Assembly (NCBI RefSeq): GCF_030124325.1
Contig: NZ_JASKLR010000002.1
Coordinates: forward strand, 110,023 to 174,022
DNA length: 64,000 nt
From: Sinorhizobium sp. 8-89
Lineage (GTDB): Bacteria; Pseudomonadota; Alphaproteobacteria; Rhizobiales; Rhizobiaceae
Direction of reading: 5' to 3'
Both the position numbers and the translations under genes were made by a program. A model generated the notes under the pieces. The model was not told the origin of the DNA and ran no database searches. It saw only the letters and a program-made list of their open reading frames with translations. Below are positions 8,762-20,923 of this stretch, one piece after another (positions within the stretch are counted from its first letter, which is position 1; every line of letters starts with the position of its first letter).

Positions 8762-9165
8762 CGCGCCTCGTGCGCAAAGGCGAAACTGTAGGCGACGGCA
8801 AACCCACCAAGTGCGATATGCGGAAGATTCGCGAGTATCTTGAAGGAGAACGGCAGGTCCTGGATGCCGTAAGTCAGAATGCCGAGATCCAGATAGCCGG
8901 ATCCGGTCAGAAGCCCGAGCAGGCCGTCCGAGAGATAGAGGACGCCGAAATAAAGCAGAAAGTTGCGTGCTGCATGCTTTGAAAGGAAGCCGGCAATGCC
9001 CGCCCAGGCTGCGGAGGCGATGTGCAACAGATCATCATAGATATCGAGAGCGAATATGCCGAAGGCCCGCCCTTGGCTGTCGGTAAGGCCGGGAACGTAA
9101 TTGAGCGATGCGGCAGCGAGCAGCGCGACCGTGTAGCCCAAGGCGATCCAGCGAAGCTTACCCAT
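8758..9165 (-). CDS. Four-span membrane protein of unknown function
   Basis: A 135-residue hydrophobic protein with about four membrane segments (LGYTVALLAAASLNY, LLHIASAAWAGIAGFL, LLYFGVLYLSDGLLGLL, ALGGFAVAYSFAF). The start at 9165 follows GAAAGGA at 5 bases; an ATG one codon earlier is also possible, and a long upstream extension to 9303 overlaps the previous gene and is not credible. It begins 10 bases after the oxidoreductase stop. The pattern recalls DUF4383-type four-helix proteins, but I would not insist on that. Confidence 0.6.
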   Translation of the reverse strand: MGKLRWIALGYTVALLAAASLNYVPGLTDSQGRAFGIFALDIYDDLLHIASAAWAGIAGFLSKHAARNFLLYFGVLYLSDGLLGLLTGSGYLDLGILTYGIQDLPFSFKILANLPHIALGGFAVAYSFAFAHEAR

Positions 9166-9175
9166 CATGATCCTT

Positions 9176-10672
9176 TCAGAGCTCTGCGAAATACTGGTCC
9201 CAGAGGTTGTTGCGGAAGACGCAATCTGCGTCAAATTCCCGTTTTCTGGCCGCGAATGCGCCCGCCCTCGGATAGGCGCGCAACAGCTGGTCGACCGAGG
9301 CATGCGGCCGGTAGGGCAGATAATAGCTGCCGCCGATCGCGATGACGCGCTCGATCAAGTCGCGCGTCATGCGCGCCATATCGGCCTCGGCCCGCGCGGT
9401 TTTCTCCTGGGAGAAGAGCATCACGGCGGCGATCCGCGGCTCGCTCGCATAGGCAAGCACGCTATCGCGATCCGTGTCGACGAAGCGCAGCGTGATGTTG
9501 AGGAGCTGCTGATAGGAGGCGGGAATTATCTCCCGGCATGCCGCGACGAATTCCGCGAAGCGCGCCGGCGAAACGAAATATTCGTGCAGGATATCGGTGC
9601 GTGCCGGATCGCGGTCGTCGAGCGTTATCACCGGTTCGTTCATCAGGCTGTTTCGTGTCGCCGTTGCAGCAATCCACGGATTAATGCTGGCCTCGGTCCA
9701 CCAACGCAGATGCTTGATGCGGTCGGAACCGACCTGGGCGCGGAAGATTTCGCGCGAGACATGGCTGATGAAGCCGGAGCCGGCGGCTATGGGGATGTCG
9801 CTCTGATTCGTGGTCGGACGATAGCTGATCAGCAACCCCTCGTCGAAAAAACGGTCGAGCGAGACGTCCATACGGCCGTAGGCCATCTGCACAGTCGCAT
9901 CCGATCTCAGCAAGGCGGCGAAGCGGGTTCCGATTTCGCTCGCCGGCATCCGCTCGAATGTCGGTTCGAGCAGCACATTCGGGACCATGTCGAGTTCGAC
10001 TTCCGTGATCACGCCGAAGAGGCCATAGCCACCCATGGCATGGTTGAAGAGGTCGGCATTCTCGATGCGCGAGCAGTGGACATCACTGCCGTCGGCCAAC
10101 AGCATTTTGAAAGAGCGCACGGTGCTGCCGCAGCCGCTGAAGGGCACGGGCCAGCCGTGCGCGTTGACCGAAAACGTGCTGGCGACGCCGAAGTCATTGT
10201 TCGACTGCATGACAGCGGGTGAAAAGCCGAGAGCGTCCAGTTTGGCGATGACTGTCGACCATCGCGTCCCAGCGGCCACACGGTATGTCTTCGCTGCCGT
10301 GTCTGCCTCCAGCCAGTGCTGGTCGAGCGTCAGCGCCGTGCCATCTCTCGCGAGGCTTTGTCCACCCATGGAATGACGCGCAGTGCTTGCGACAACCGCC
10401 CTGCCCTCGTTGCGTGCCTCGGCGATCAGTCCTCTGATCCGCGCCACGACAGCGGCTTTCGGGTCGTCATCGACTACAATGTGGCGGGCCACGGCGGTTG
10501 GCGACAATTCGCTGGCGTCGTTGAGTACCACGGCGCCTCCGGGGGATTCGGTCCCGTTGGGCGGATAGGCCGGTCCGGCGTGGCTAGACGACCGCCATAG
10601 CTGGTGGCTTGCGACCGCGCCAGCGCCGGCTGAGGCGCCGATCAGCAGGCTGCGACGTGTGAGTCTCCGCAT
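9176..10672 (-). CDS. Tat-exported FAD-linked oxidoreductase (VAO/PCMH family)
   Basis: A 498-residue protein starting with a twin-arginine signal (RRLTRRSLLIGASAGAGAVA). The mature part begins with a PCMH-type FAD-binding domain: GRAVVASTARHSMGGQS at about residues 90-110, where the His could carry covalent FAD, then SNNDFGVASTFSVNAHGWP and the C-terminal half-motif GGYGLFGVITEVELD. The rest matches the substrate domain of aldonolactone- or cytokinin-oxidase-like enzymes. The substrate is not predictable. It heads a four-gene operon whose other products are membrane proteins, suggesting a periplasmic oxidation coupled to the membrane. Confidence 0.8.
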   Translation of the reverse strand: MRRLTRRSLLIGASAGAGAVASHQLWRSSSHAGPAYPPNGTESPGGAVVLNDASELSPTAVARHIVVDDDPKAAVVARIRGLIAEARNEGRAVVASTARHSMGGQSLARDGTALTLDQHWLEADTAAKTYRVAAGTRWSTVIAKLDALGFSPAVMQSNNDFGVASTFSVNAHGWPVPFSGCGSTVRSFKMLLADGSDVHCSRIENADLFNHAMGGYGLFGVITEVELDMVPNVLLEPTFERMPASEIGTRFAALLRSDATVQMAYGRMDVSLDRFFDEGLLISYRPTTNQSDIPIAAGSGFISHVSREIFRAQVGSDRIKHLRWWTEASINPWIAATATRNSLMNEPVITLDDRDPARTDILHEYFVSPARFAEFVAACREIIPASYQQLLNITLRFVDTDRDSVLAYASEPRIAAVMLFSQEKTARAEADMARMTRDLIERVIAIGGSYYLPYRPHASVDQLLRAYPRAGAFAARKREFDADCVFRNNLWDQYFAEL

Positions 10673-10775
10673 CCAGAATCCCCGAATCTGCTACTGCGGC
10701 GAAAGAATCAGCCGCACCCGTCACGCCGACGGTGCTGCAGGATTCCCGCCTTTCAGCGCAAAGACAACCACTGGT

Positions 10776-12173
10776 TTACGCGAACCTTTTCTGCATCGAA
10801 CGAAGCAGATGGAAGAAGCGCCAATTGAGGGACACGGCTGCCGCCGCCAGCCCGAGTACAAAACCGAACCAGACGCCGACGCCGCCGAAGTTCAACGGGA
10901 AAGCGAATGCCCAGGCGCAGAGGAAGCCGATCGCCCAATAGGAGATCATCGCGAGGATCATCGGTATCGTCGTATCCTTGAGACCACGCAGCATGCCCGC
11001 GGCAATCGCCTGCAACCCGTCGACCAACTGGAATGCGCCGGCAATGACGATCAACGGACCGGCGAAGGCGAGAACCTCCGCCGCATCCGCCCGGCTCGTA
11101 TCGAGATAAAGCGCGGCGAGCTGATGGGGAAAAAGAGCAAAGATCGTGCTGCCGACGGCCGCAAAGGCGCAGCCGAGGACAAGTACGGCGATGGCAGCCC
11201 GCTTGACGCCCAGCATGTCGCCGGCTCCGTAGGCCAGGCCCACGCGCACTGTGCCAGCCTGCGCAAGGCCGAGCGGAATCATGAACGCGATCGAGGCGAA
11301 CTGGAGCGCGATGCCGTGAGCGGCCAACTCCTTCGTGCCGATGTTGCCCATGAGCAGCGATGCGGCCGTAAACAGGCTCACTTCGGCAAGGATCGTCAAG
11401 GCAATCGGAATGCCGAGATAGATGACCTCGCGGAAAGCCGGCCAGTCCGGTCGCCAGAAGCGCACGAAGAGTTCGTATTGGTTCAGCTCCGGGCGGCTGC
11501 GGATATAAGCGATCGTGAGTGCGGCCCCGAGTAACGCGACTCCGAGGGCTGCAAGTGCGGCGCCGAAGATGCCGAGCGCCGGAAAGCCGAAATGCCCGTA
11601 GATCAGCACGTAGCAAAGCAGCGCATTGAGAACGAGTGTCACAAGCGTCACGTAGAGGATTATTCCTGCCCGCTCCAAACCGCTCAGGAACGCCCTCAGC
11701 ACCATGAAGATGAGGCTCGGAAAAATAGCCCATTGCGCGATATGCAGGTATTCCCCGGCGAGCTTCGCGACTTCGGGCTTTTGGCCGGCAAAGAGAAGAA
11801 TAGGTTCGGCGATCCAGAGGAGCGGCGCTGTGAGGGCGCCGTAGAGCAGCACGACCCACATGCCCATCCTCACCGAGCGGCGGACGGAAACCTTGTCGCC
11901 GCGGCCCTGCGCCTGCGCGGCCATCGGTACCACGGCGTTGGCAAAGCCGCTGCCAAAGATGAAGACCGTGAAGAAGGTCTGGGTCGCAAGGATGATCGCG
12001 GCGAGTTCGGTAGCGCCCAGCTTTCCCACCATCAGCACATCGGTCGTATTGATCGCCAGTTGCGCAAGCTGCGCGCCGATGAAGGGCACGCCAAGGTAGA
12101 AGCTCGCACGATAGTGGTTGCTCCACGAATTGTCGTTCTGCAGCTGCATTTGGCTCGTGTTCGTGGTCAGCAT
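10776..12173 (-). CDS. MATE family multidrug efflux protein (NorM-like)
   Basis: A 465-residue membrane protein with about 12 helices in two similar halves. MATE hallmarks are TTDVLMVGKLGATELAAIILA in helix 2, VPMAAQAQGRGD, and the second-half equivalents NIGTKELAAHGIALQ and GLAYGAGD. MATE proteins export cationic drugs in exchange for sodium or protons. The first codon at 12173 has no clear ribosome site, and an internal ATG at 12149 is a possible alternative start. The gene appears monocistronic. Confidence 0.87.
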   Translation of the reverse strand: MLTTNTSQMQLQNDNSWSNHYRASFYLGVPFIGAQLAQLAINTTDVLMVGKLGATELAAIILATQTFFTVFIFGSGFANAVVPMAAQAQGRGDKVSVRRSVRMGMWVVLLYGALTAPLLWIAEPILLFAGQKPEVAKLAGEYLHIAQWAIFPSLIFMVLRAFLSGLERAGIILYVTLVTLVLNALLCYVLIYGHFGFPALGIFGAALAALGVALLGAALTIAYIRSRPELNQYELFVRFWRPDWPAFREVIYLGIPIALTILAEVSLFTAASLLMGNIGTKELAAHGIALQFASIAFMIPLGLAQAGTVRVGLAYGAGDMLGVKRAAIAVLVLGCAFAAVGSTIFALFPHQLAALYLDTSRADAAEVLAFAGPLIVIAGAFQLVDGLQAIAAGMLRGLKDTTIPMILAMISYWAIGFLCAWAFAFPLNFGGVGVWFGFVLGLAAAAVSLNWRFFHLLRSMQKRFA

Positions 12174-12230
12174 GGGAAAACCTGGCTCCAGATCACGTTC
12201 ATGACCTTGGACGCATCCAAAATCACAAAT

Positions 12231-12302
12231 GTCATCGATTTCAAAAAGTTAGAGCGGGATGCGGGCGGAAGACCGCTCACATTCTTTCCTCATCCCGTTC
12301 TG
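12231..12302. repeat. Palindromic intergenic repeat, family B, copy 1
   Basis: It shares the blocks ATCGATTTT, AGAGCGGGATGCGGGCGGA and ACCGC..CA with the copy at 60081-60149. The ends AGAGCGGGATG and CATCCCGTTCT fold into a long stem with one G-T pair. It lies in the 291-base gap between the MATE gene and the Tet-like MFS gene; nothing else is seen in that gap. Confidence 0.7.
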
Positions 12303-12464
12303 TTGCGGCAGATCGGCTGCAAACTCGGTGGAAGAACTACCCGAGATAGAGCAGCACCGACGAAAGTGCCAGCGGGAAAGGCCTGACTGCTCAATTTTTC
12401 ATCGAACGATCAAGAAATTTGATCAATTTGAAGGCGTTGCTCTCTCGCCGTCAGCCCGCAGGGT

Positions 12465-13724
12465 CTAGGCCTGCGTTGGTTTCGGCACTCCCTCCTGGAA
12501 CGCCCTGTGAGGAACAGCCCGCACCCGCAGCAGGAAGACCGTAAGGCCCGCGACAATGAGGCAGCCCGCCAAGGCGTAGGGCGCGCCGGAAAACGAGTAC
12601 ATCGCTGTCGGGCTCGTGAAATATCCGAAGATCTGCGTAAAGATCAGCGGCCCGACGATTGTCGTGATGCTGGAAATGCTGGTGAGCGCCCCCTGCAATT
12701 CGCCCTGGGCCGACGGCGGGACATGCGCCGATGCGATACTGCGCAACGGCGGATCCGCCAGGCTTTCAAGTGCAGTCGCGACGATGACGGCATACACCAT
12801 CCATCCCTCCCACGCGGCCGCATAACCGGCCATTCCGAGCGCGGTGAAGACGAGACCGAGCGCGGCCGTTCGTCGTTCTCCGAACCTCGTTACGACGCGC
12901 GGCAGGACAACGGCCATGACCACCGCTCCGCCCACGCCGAAGATTCCGAGCGACAATCCGATCTGCCCCTCACTCCACCCATAACGATAGGAAGAGACGA
13001 ACGACCAGACGGCGGGGTAAACCGCATGGGCCAGCCAGTAGAGAAAAAAGACAAGACCAATCCAGCCGATGCCGGGATAGTTGCGCATCTGTTTGAGCGC
13101 GCCAAGCGGGTTGGCGCGCCACCACTCGAAGCGCCGCCTGTTTGCGCGGTCGAGGGTCTCGGGCAGAAGGAACAGGCCGACAATGAAATTGAGGAACGAA
13201 AGAGCGGCAGCGCCGTAGAACGGCACTCTTGGGCCCAACTCGCCAAGGAAGCCGCCGATGACGGGGCCGAGCGCAAAGCCGGTGCCGAAGGCGATGCCGA
13301 TCAATCCGAAATTTTTTGCTCGATTGCTGTCGTCGCTGATGTCGGCGATGTAGGCCGACGCCGTTCCGAAGCTGGCACCGCTAATCCCGGCGAGGACGCG
13401 CCCGATGAAAAGCATCCAATAGCTCGTTGCAAGCGCACAGATCAGGTTGTCGATCGCGAAAGTGAGGACGGAAGCCAGCAAGATCGGTCGCCGACCGAAG
13501 CGATCGCTCAAGTTGCCGATCAGCGGCGCGAAGAGAAACTGCATCGCCGAATAGACGAGCAGAAGCCAGCCGCCGTCGATAGCCGCTTCGCCGACGTTGG
13601 CGCCGGTCAGTTCCTCGAGATAGGTCGGCAGCACCGGCACGATGATGGCGATGCCCATGATGTCGAGAAAGAGGATGAGAAAGACGAGAAATAATCCGCG
13701 CCGCACGAATTTCCTGTCGAGCAT
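12465..13724 (-). CDS. Tet-like (TCR/TetA class) MFS efflux transporter
   Basis: A 419-residue MFS protein with 12 membrane segments. The first helix [28 protein letters not shown] and the loop [16 protein letters not shown] are close to the tetracycline-resistance TetA pattern, and [23 protein letters not shown] matches motif C-type text of that class. The start at 13724 follows GGGGAGGGG at 4 bases; a 36-codon upstream extension is rejected. Chromosomal TetA-like genes in rhizobia are common and do not prove tetracycline resistance. Confidence 0.85.
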   Translation of the reverse strand: MLDRKFVRRGLFLVFLILFLDIMGIAIIVPVLPTYLEELTGANVGEAAIDGGWLLLVYSAMQFLFAPLIGNLSDRFGRRPILLASVLTFAIDNLICALATSYWMLFIGRVLAGISGASFGTASAYIADISDDSNRAKNFGLIGIAFGTGFALGPVIGGFLGELGPRVPFYGAAALSFLNFIVGLFLLPETLDRANRRRFEWWRANPLGALKQMRNYPGIGWIGLVFFLYWLAHAVYPAVWSFVSSYRYGWSEGQIGLSLGIFGVGGAVVMAVVLPRVVTRFGERRTAALGLVFTALGMAGYAAAWEGWMVYAVIVATALESLADPPLRSIASAHVPPSAQGELQGALTSISSITTIVGPLIFTQIFGYFTSPTAMYSFSGAPYALAGCLIVAGLTVFLLRVRAVPHRAFQEGVPKPTQA

Positions 13725-13884
13725 GAAGCCCCTCCCCGCTGTCCATCGCCAGTGTGGAGACAGAACGTGAACGACGTCACCAAATAAGGTGTATCGCATT
13801 GTCAAAATCGAAACAATGCGTGAACATTTCAAAGTTTATGATCGAAACGATCGCGTCCGCTGATGCCTTGCGGGGGGCGTGCTA

Positions 13885-13987
13885 CTGCATGATTCCTTAA
13901 ATCGGAACCGAGTTAAGAACAAAAATCATACAGATTCAAAGTTCTAAAGCGACCTCTGCGCGTCTGATTGGACGCGCGGCGCTGTAG
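13885..13987. repeat. Palindromic intergenic repeat, family A, copy 1
   Basis: About 100 bases matching copies at 41001-41100 and 44970-45069. The common order is CTGCAT..., a first stem (CTTAAATCG / partially matched partner), AATTCAAAG-type linker, then a stem-loop GCGCGTC...GACGCGC inside an outer CTAAAGCG/CGCTGTAG stem. This copy runs into the 3' end of the LysR gene and encodes its last residues. Confidence 0.75.
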
Positions 13988-14897
13988 CGACGTTTTCCGA
14001 ACGCCGCTGTTCCGCCTTCAGGAAATCGACAAAGGCTCTGAGCGGTGCCGGCATATGGCGACGGCTGGCATAGTACAGGAATGGGCCGGGGAAACTGGTT
14101 GTCCACTCGTCGAGAATTGCCACGAGCCGCCCTGCTTTGATCTCCGGTGCCAGAAATTCCTCGAATGTTCGAATCACTCCGAGACCGTCAACCGCTGCGC
14201 CCACTTCGAGATCGATTGCGTTGGCCAGAATGACCGCCGGCGGTGCGATGGTCAGGGCGGCATCGCCCTCTCCAAACTCCCACGTCAAGGCAACGCCGCT
14301 TGGGAAACGGTGACGGATAGCGGCGTGTTCGAGAAGGTCGCGCGGGTGTTGTGGCGTGCCACGCCGGGCAAGATAATCCGGGGCAGCGGCGGTGACGTAA
14401 TGCTGCACGCGCGGGCCGATCGGGATGGCGATCATGTCTCGCTCAAGCCGTTCCTCGTAGCGCACGCCGGCATCGAATCCGGCGGCGAGAACATCGATGA
14501 AGCCATCCTCTGCCGTCACCTCCAGCGTAATTGCCGGATTGGCCTTCAGGAAGCGACCGACAAGTGGCGGCAGGATCTCGCGGGCGACGATTGTCGGCAC
14601 ATTCAGCCTGAGCGTGCCCGCAGGGCTGTCACGCAGGCTGCCCACCTGATCGAGCGCTCCGGCGATCTCTCCAAGCGCCGGCGACAGGCGTTCAAGCAGC
14701 CGCATCCCCGCCTCCGTCGGCGTGACGCTGCGGGTCGTGCGATTGAGCAGTCTCACGCCGAGCCGCCCCTCCAGCCGCCGCAGCGCTTCGCTGAGCGCAG
14801 AGGCCGACACGCCGCGCTTGCGGGCAGCGGTACGGAAACTGCGCTCCCGCGCGACCGCGGCAAAGGCATCGAGATCCGCAAGCGGAAGATCATTCAT
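13944..14897 (-). CDS. LysR family transcriptional regulator
   Basis: A 317-residue LTTR. The N-terminal helix-turn-helix (LADLDAFAAVARERSFRTAARKRGVSASALSEALRRLEGRLG) is followed by a periplasmic-binding-type effector domain. It is divergent from an aldo/keto reductase with a 117-base shared promoter, the usual LTTR layout, so that gene is the probable target along with the regulator itself. Oddly, the last roughly 15 residues (TAPRVQSDAQRSL) are encoded by a family-A palindromic repeat, meaning a repeat insertion replaced or extended the original C-terminus. Confidence 0.88.
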   Translation of the reverse strand: MNDLPLADLDAFAAVARERSFRTAARKRGVSASALSEALRRLEGRLGVRLLNRTTRSVTPTEAGMRLLERLSPALGEIAGALDQVGSLRDSPAGTLRLNVPTIVAREILPPLVGRFLKANPAITLEVTAEDGFIDVLAAGFDAGVRYEERLERDMIAIPIGPRVQHYVTAAAPDYLARRGTPQHPRDLLEHAAIRHRFPSGVALTWEFGEGDAALTIAPPAVILANAIDLEVGAAVDGLGVIRTFEEFLAPEIKAGRLVAILDEWTTSFPGPFLYYASRRHMPAPLRAFVDFLKAEQRRSENVATAPRVQSDAQRSL

Positions 14898-15014
14898 TGT
14901 ACAAAATTTCGGACAAGCTGTTTTGTGTGTCGTCGATTATCGCACAGTGTGACCTGAAGTAAACATGGCGGCGAACGAAACAGCCGACAAAGGCTTTCAT
15001 CGAAGGAGCGTGAG

Positions 15015-16013
15015 ATGCATACGGTTTCGCTTGGAAAATCCGGTCCCATGGTTTCGGCAATCGGGCTTGGCTGCATGGGTATGTCGGGCATGTACGGTCC
15101 GTCCGACCGTGCGGAAAGCATCGCCACCATTCATGCCGCGCTCGATGCGGGTGTCACCTTGCTCGACACCGGCGATTTCTACGGCATGGGTCACAATGAG
15201 ATGCTGATCGGCGAAGCGCTCAAGGGGCGCAATCGCGATCAGGTGCAGTTGAGCGTGAAGTTCGGCGCGTTGCGAGACGCTACCGGCGCGTGGATCGGTT
15301 ACGACGCGCGGCCGAAGGCAGTGCGTAACTTCCTTTCCTATACGCTGCAGCGCCTCGGCGTCGATTACATCGACATCTACCGGCCGGCCCGCCTCGATCC
15401 CGATGTGCCGATCGAGGATACCATCGGCGCCATCGCCGATATGGTGAAGGCTGGCTATGTTCGTCATATCGGCCTTTCGGAAGTCGGCCCGGAGACGATC
15501 CGGCGTGCGGCGACCGTGCATGCGATCGTCGATCTCCAGATCGAGTATTCGTTGATCTCTCGCGGGATCGAGAAGGAAATCCTTCCGACATGCCGCGAGC
15601 TTGGTCTCGGCGTCACGGCCTATGGCGTTCTCTCGCGCGGCCTGATCAGTGGCCATTGGCGGAAGGATGCAGCAAAGCCCGGTGATTACCGCGCCGTCAG
15701 CCCCCGTTTCCAGGAAGGCAACGTCGATCGGAACCTGGCACTCGTTGAAGCACTGCGCCGCGTCGCCGGCGCAAAAGGTGTTACCGTCGCGCAGATAGCC
15801 ATCGCCTGGGTGGTCGCGCAAGGTGCCGATATCGTGCCGCTTGTGGGTGCGCGGAGCCGGGACCGGCTTGCCGAAGCGCTCGGCTCGCAGGCCGTTCGCC
15901 TCGATGCGGACGACCTGGCGGCGATCGAGCGTGCCGTACCGAAAGATGCTGCGGCTGGTGCCCGCTATCCGGAGGCGCACCTTGCACACCTCGATAGCGA
16001 GCGACACGGCTGA
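15015..16013 (+). CDS. Aldo/keto reductase
   Basis: A 332-residue TIM-barrel oxidoreductase of the AKR family, using NADPH to reduce aldehydes or ketones. The catalytic Asp and Tyr (LLDTGDFYG) and Lys (LSVKFG) are present. The fourth canonical residue, His, usually in an LxxxH strand, is replaced: the strand reads DIYRPARLD. The NADP-binding part (SRGLISGHW, VGARSRDRLAEAL) is normal. The start has a good GAAGGAG site (15001-15007). Its divergent LysR neighbour probably controls it. Substrate unknown. Confidence 0.85.
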   Translation: MHTVSLGKSGPMVSAIGLGCMGMSGMYGPSDRAESIATIHAALDAGVTLLDTGDFYGMGHNEMLIGEALKGRNRDQVQLSVKFGALRDATGAWIGYDARPKAVRNFLSYTLQRLGVDYIDIYRPARLDPDVPIEDTIGAIADMVKAGYVRHIGLSEVGPETIRRAATVHAIVDLQIEYSLISRGIEKEILPTCRELGLGVTAYGVLSRGLISGHWRKDAAKPGDYRAVSPRFQEGNVDRNLALVEALRRVAGAKGVTVAQIAIAWVVAQGADIVPLVGARSRDRLAEALGSQAVRLDADDLAAIERAVPKDAAAGARYPEAHLAHLDSERHG

Positions 16014-16017
16014 ACGG

Positions 16018-16056
16018 AAGTACCCGGACCGGTCCTAGCGGCTGGTCCGGGCACTT
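16018..16056. terminator. Bidirectional terminator hairpin
   Basis: Stem AAGT-A-CCCGGACC (16018-16030) with GGTCCGGG-C-ACTT (16044-16056), one A/C mismatch. It lies between the convergent aldo/keto reductase and metallopeptidase genes. There is no long T-run on either side. Confidence 0.6.
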
Positions 16057-16059
16057 CGC

Positions 16060-17004
16060 TCAGACGGATCCGGAGAAAGTGTCGCAAACGGACATCTGGC
16101 CGCTGTCGAAGCCGCGCTGGAACCATTTCATCCGCTGCTCCGAGGTGCCGTGGTTGAAGCTTTCCGGGACCACATAGCCCTGCATACGCTTTTGCAGCGT
16201 GTCGTCGCCGATCTGTGTGGCGGCGTTCAGTGCCTCTTCCAGATCGCCCCGTTCCAACAGGCCCTTCTGCTCGGTGTATTTGCCCCAGATTCCGGCAAAA
16301 CAATCGGCCTGCAGTTCGACGCGGATCGACATTTGGTTTGCCTCGACCTCGCTCATGCGCTGTCGCATCTGGTTGAATTTCGGCAAGACGCCGATCAGGT
16401 TTTGCACGTGATGGCCGACTTCGTGAGCCAGCACATAGGCCTGGGCGAAATCGCCGGTGGCCTCGAACTTCTGAGCGAGTTCGTCGAAGAAGCTCATGTC
16501 GAGATAGACCTTGCGGTCGCCCGGGCAATAGAACGGGCCTGAGGCGGCCGACGCAAAGCCGCAGGCCGAACGGACGGAGCCATCGAACAGCACTAGCTTC
16601 GGTTCCTGATACTGCTCGCCGCTCGCCTGGAAGATACCGTTCCAGGTGTCTTCCGTTTCGGCGAGCACCGTCGCCATGAAGGCTTTCATCTCTTCTTCCT
16701 CGGCCGAGCCCTGGGGTACCTGCGAGCCGTCGCTCTGCTCGAAGCCGGGCATGTTCATCTGGCCGCCGCCCTCAAGGACCTGGAGCATGTCGATGCCCAT
16801 GGCCCGGAGCACGAAATAGAGAATGACGAGAAAGATGATCGTGCCGAAACTTAATCCCCCGCCGGCGCGACGCATGCCACCTCCGCCGCCGGGCAAGCGG
16901 AACCCGCCGCCGCGGCCGAACGGACTGCCTCCGAGACCGCCTCCGCGGCCCGCTCCACGCTGGTCTTCAACGTTTCCGGATTGGCGGCGGCCCTTCCATT
17001 CCAT
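16060..17004 (-). CDS. ypfJ: Neutral zinc metallopeptidase, YpfJ-like membrane protein
   Basis: A 314-residue protein. The first 50 residues are rich in glycine and arginine, followed by one membrane segment (FGTIIFLVILYFVLRAMGI) and an extracytoplasmic domain of the YpfJ/zinc metallopeptidase family. The zinc-binding helix HEVGHHVQ is at residues 194-201, with a cysteine pair (SACGF, FYCPGD) upstream as usual for the family. The start at MEWKGRRQSG fits the family; the frame is open 34 codons further upstream. Its physiological substrate is unknown. Confidence 0.85.
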   Translation of the reverse strand: MEWKGRRQSGNVEDQRGAGRGGGLGGSPFGRGGGFRLPGGGGGMRRAGGGLSFGTIIFLVILYFVLRAMGIDMLQVLEGGGQMNMPGFEQSDGSQVPQGSAEEEEMKAFMATVLAETEDTWNGIFQASGEQYQEPKLVLFDGSVRSACGFASAASGPFYCPGDRKVYLDMSFFDELAQKFEATGDFAQAYVLAHEVGHHVQNLIGVLPKFNQMRQRMSEVEANQMSIRVELQADCFAGIWGKYTEQKGLLERGDLEEALNAATQIGDDTLQKRMQGYVVPESFNHGTSEQRMKWFQRGFDSGQMSVCDTFSGSV

Positions 17005-17333
17005 GATCTTTCCTCCAAGCGTCGCATCGGCGCTTAATGCGTTGAATGATTCTATATGCCCGAGCGACGATTCTTGTAAAACGCTATCGCGGCGGTCTCG
17101 TTTCATCCGGTTGGCCTTTTTTCCCCTGGCGACCGATCGCGGTGGCGTGAAGCCGGGTCCAGCCGTGCCGGGAATCCGCTTGCATTTCCAATCTCCATGG
17201 TCATCCCACGGTATGCAGACGGCTATCGCAAATATGTTCGCTTTATTGTCGATTCAGAAATTTTCGGGGTTCCGCTTGCAGAAACATTTGCCTATAAGCC
17301 GCTTCTAGCCTGAAAAGACCATAAATGCGCGCC

Positions 17334-17366
17334 CCGGCCGGTGACCTCCCACCCTGGCCGGTTTTT
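17334..17366 (+). promoter_or_regulatory. Terminator-like hairpin in the carB leader (attenuator candidate)
   Basis: CCGGCC (17334-17339) pairs with GGCCGG (17356-17361), extended inside by GGTG/CACC with a two-base bulge, and is followed directly by TTTTT. It sits 28 bases before the carB ATG. The upstream gene is on the other strand, so the hairpin can only act on a transcript that leads into carB or on a small leader RNA. Confidence 0.5.
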
Positions 17367-17393
17367 CGCGCAGCTAGAAACGGATGAGAGCCC

Positions 17394-20873
<3,480 letters not shown>

Positions 20874-20880
20874 TCCCGAC

Positions 20881-20920
20881 CTGAATATGCGCGCCCACAA
20901 AAAGGGGCGCGCATATTCAG
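20881..20920. terminator. Long perfect inverted repeat between carB and MFS gene
   Basis: A 16-bp perfect stem (20881-20896 with 20905-20920, CTGAATATGCGCGCCC) with an 8-base loop ACAAAAAG, between convergent genes. It has no flanking T-run, but its symmetry and position suggest a bidirectional terminator. Confidence 0.65.
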
Positions 20921-20923
20921 ACT

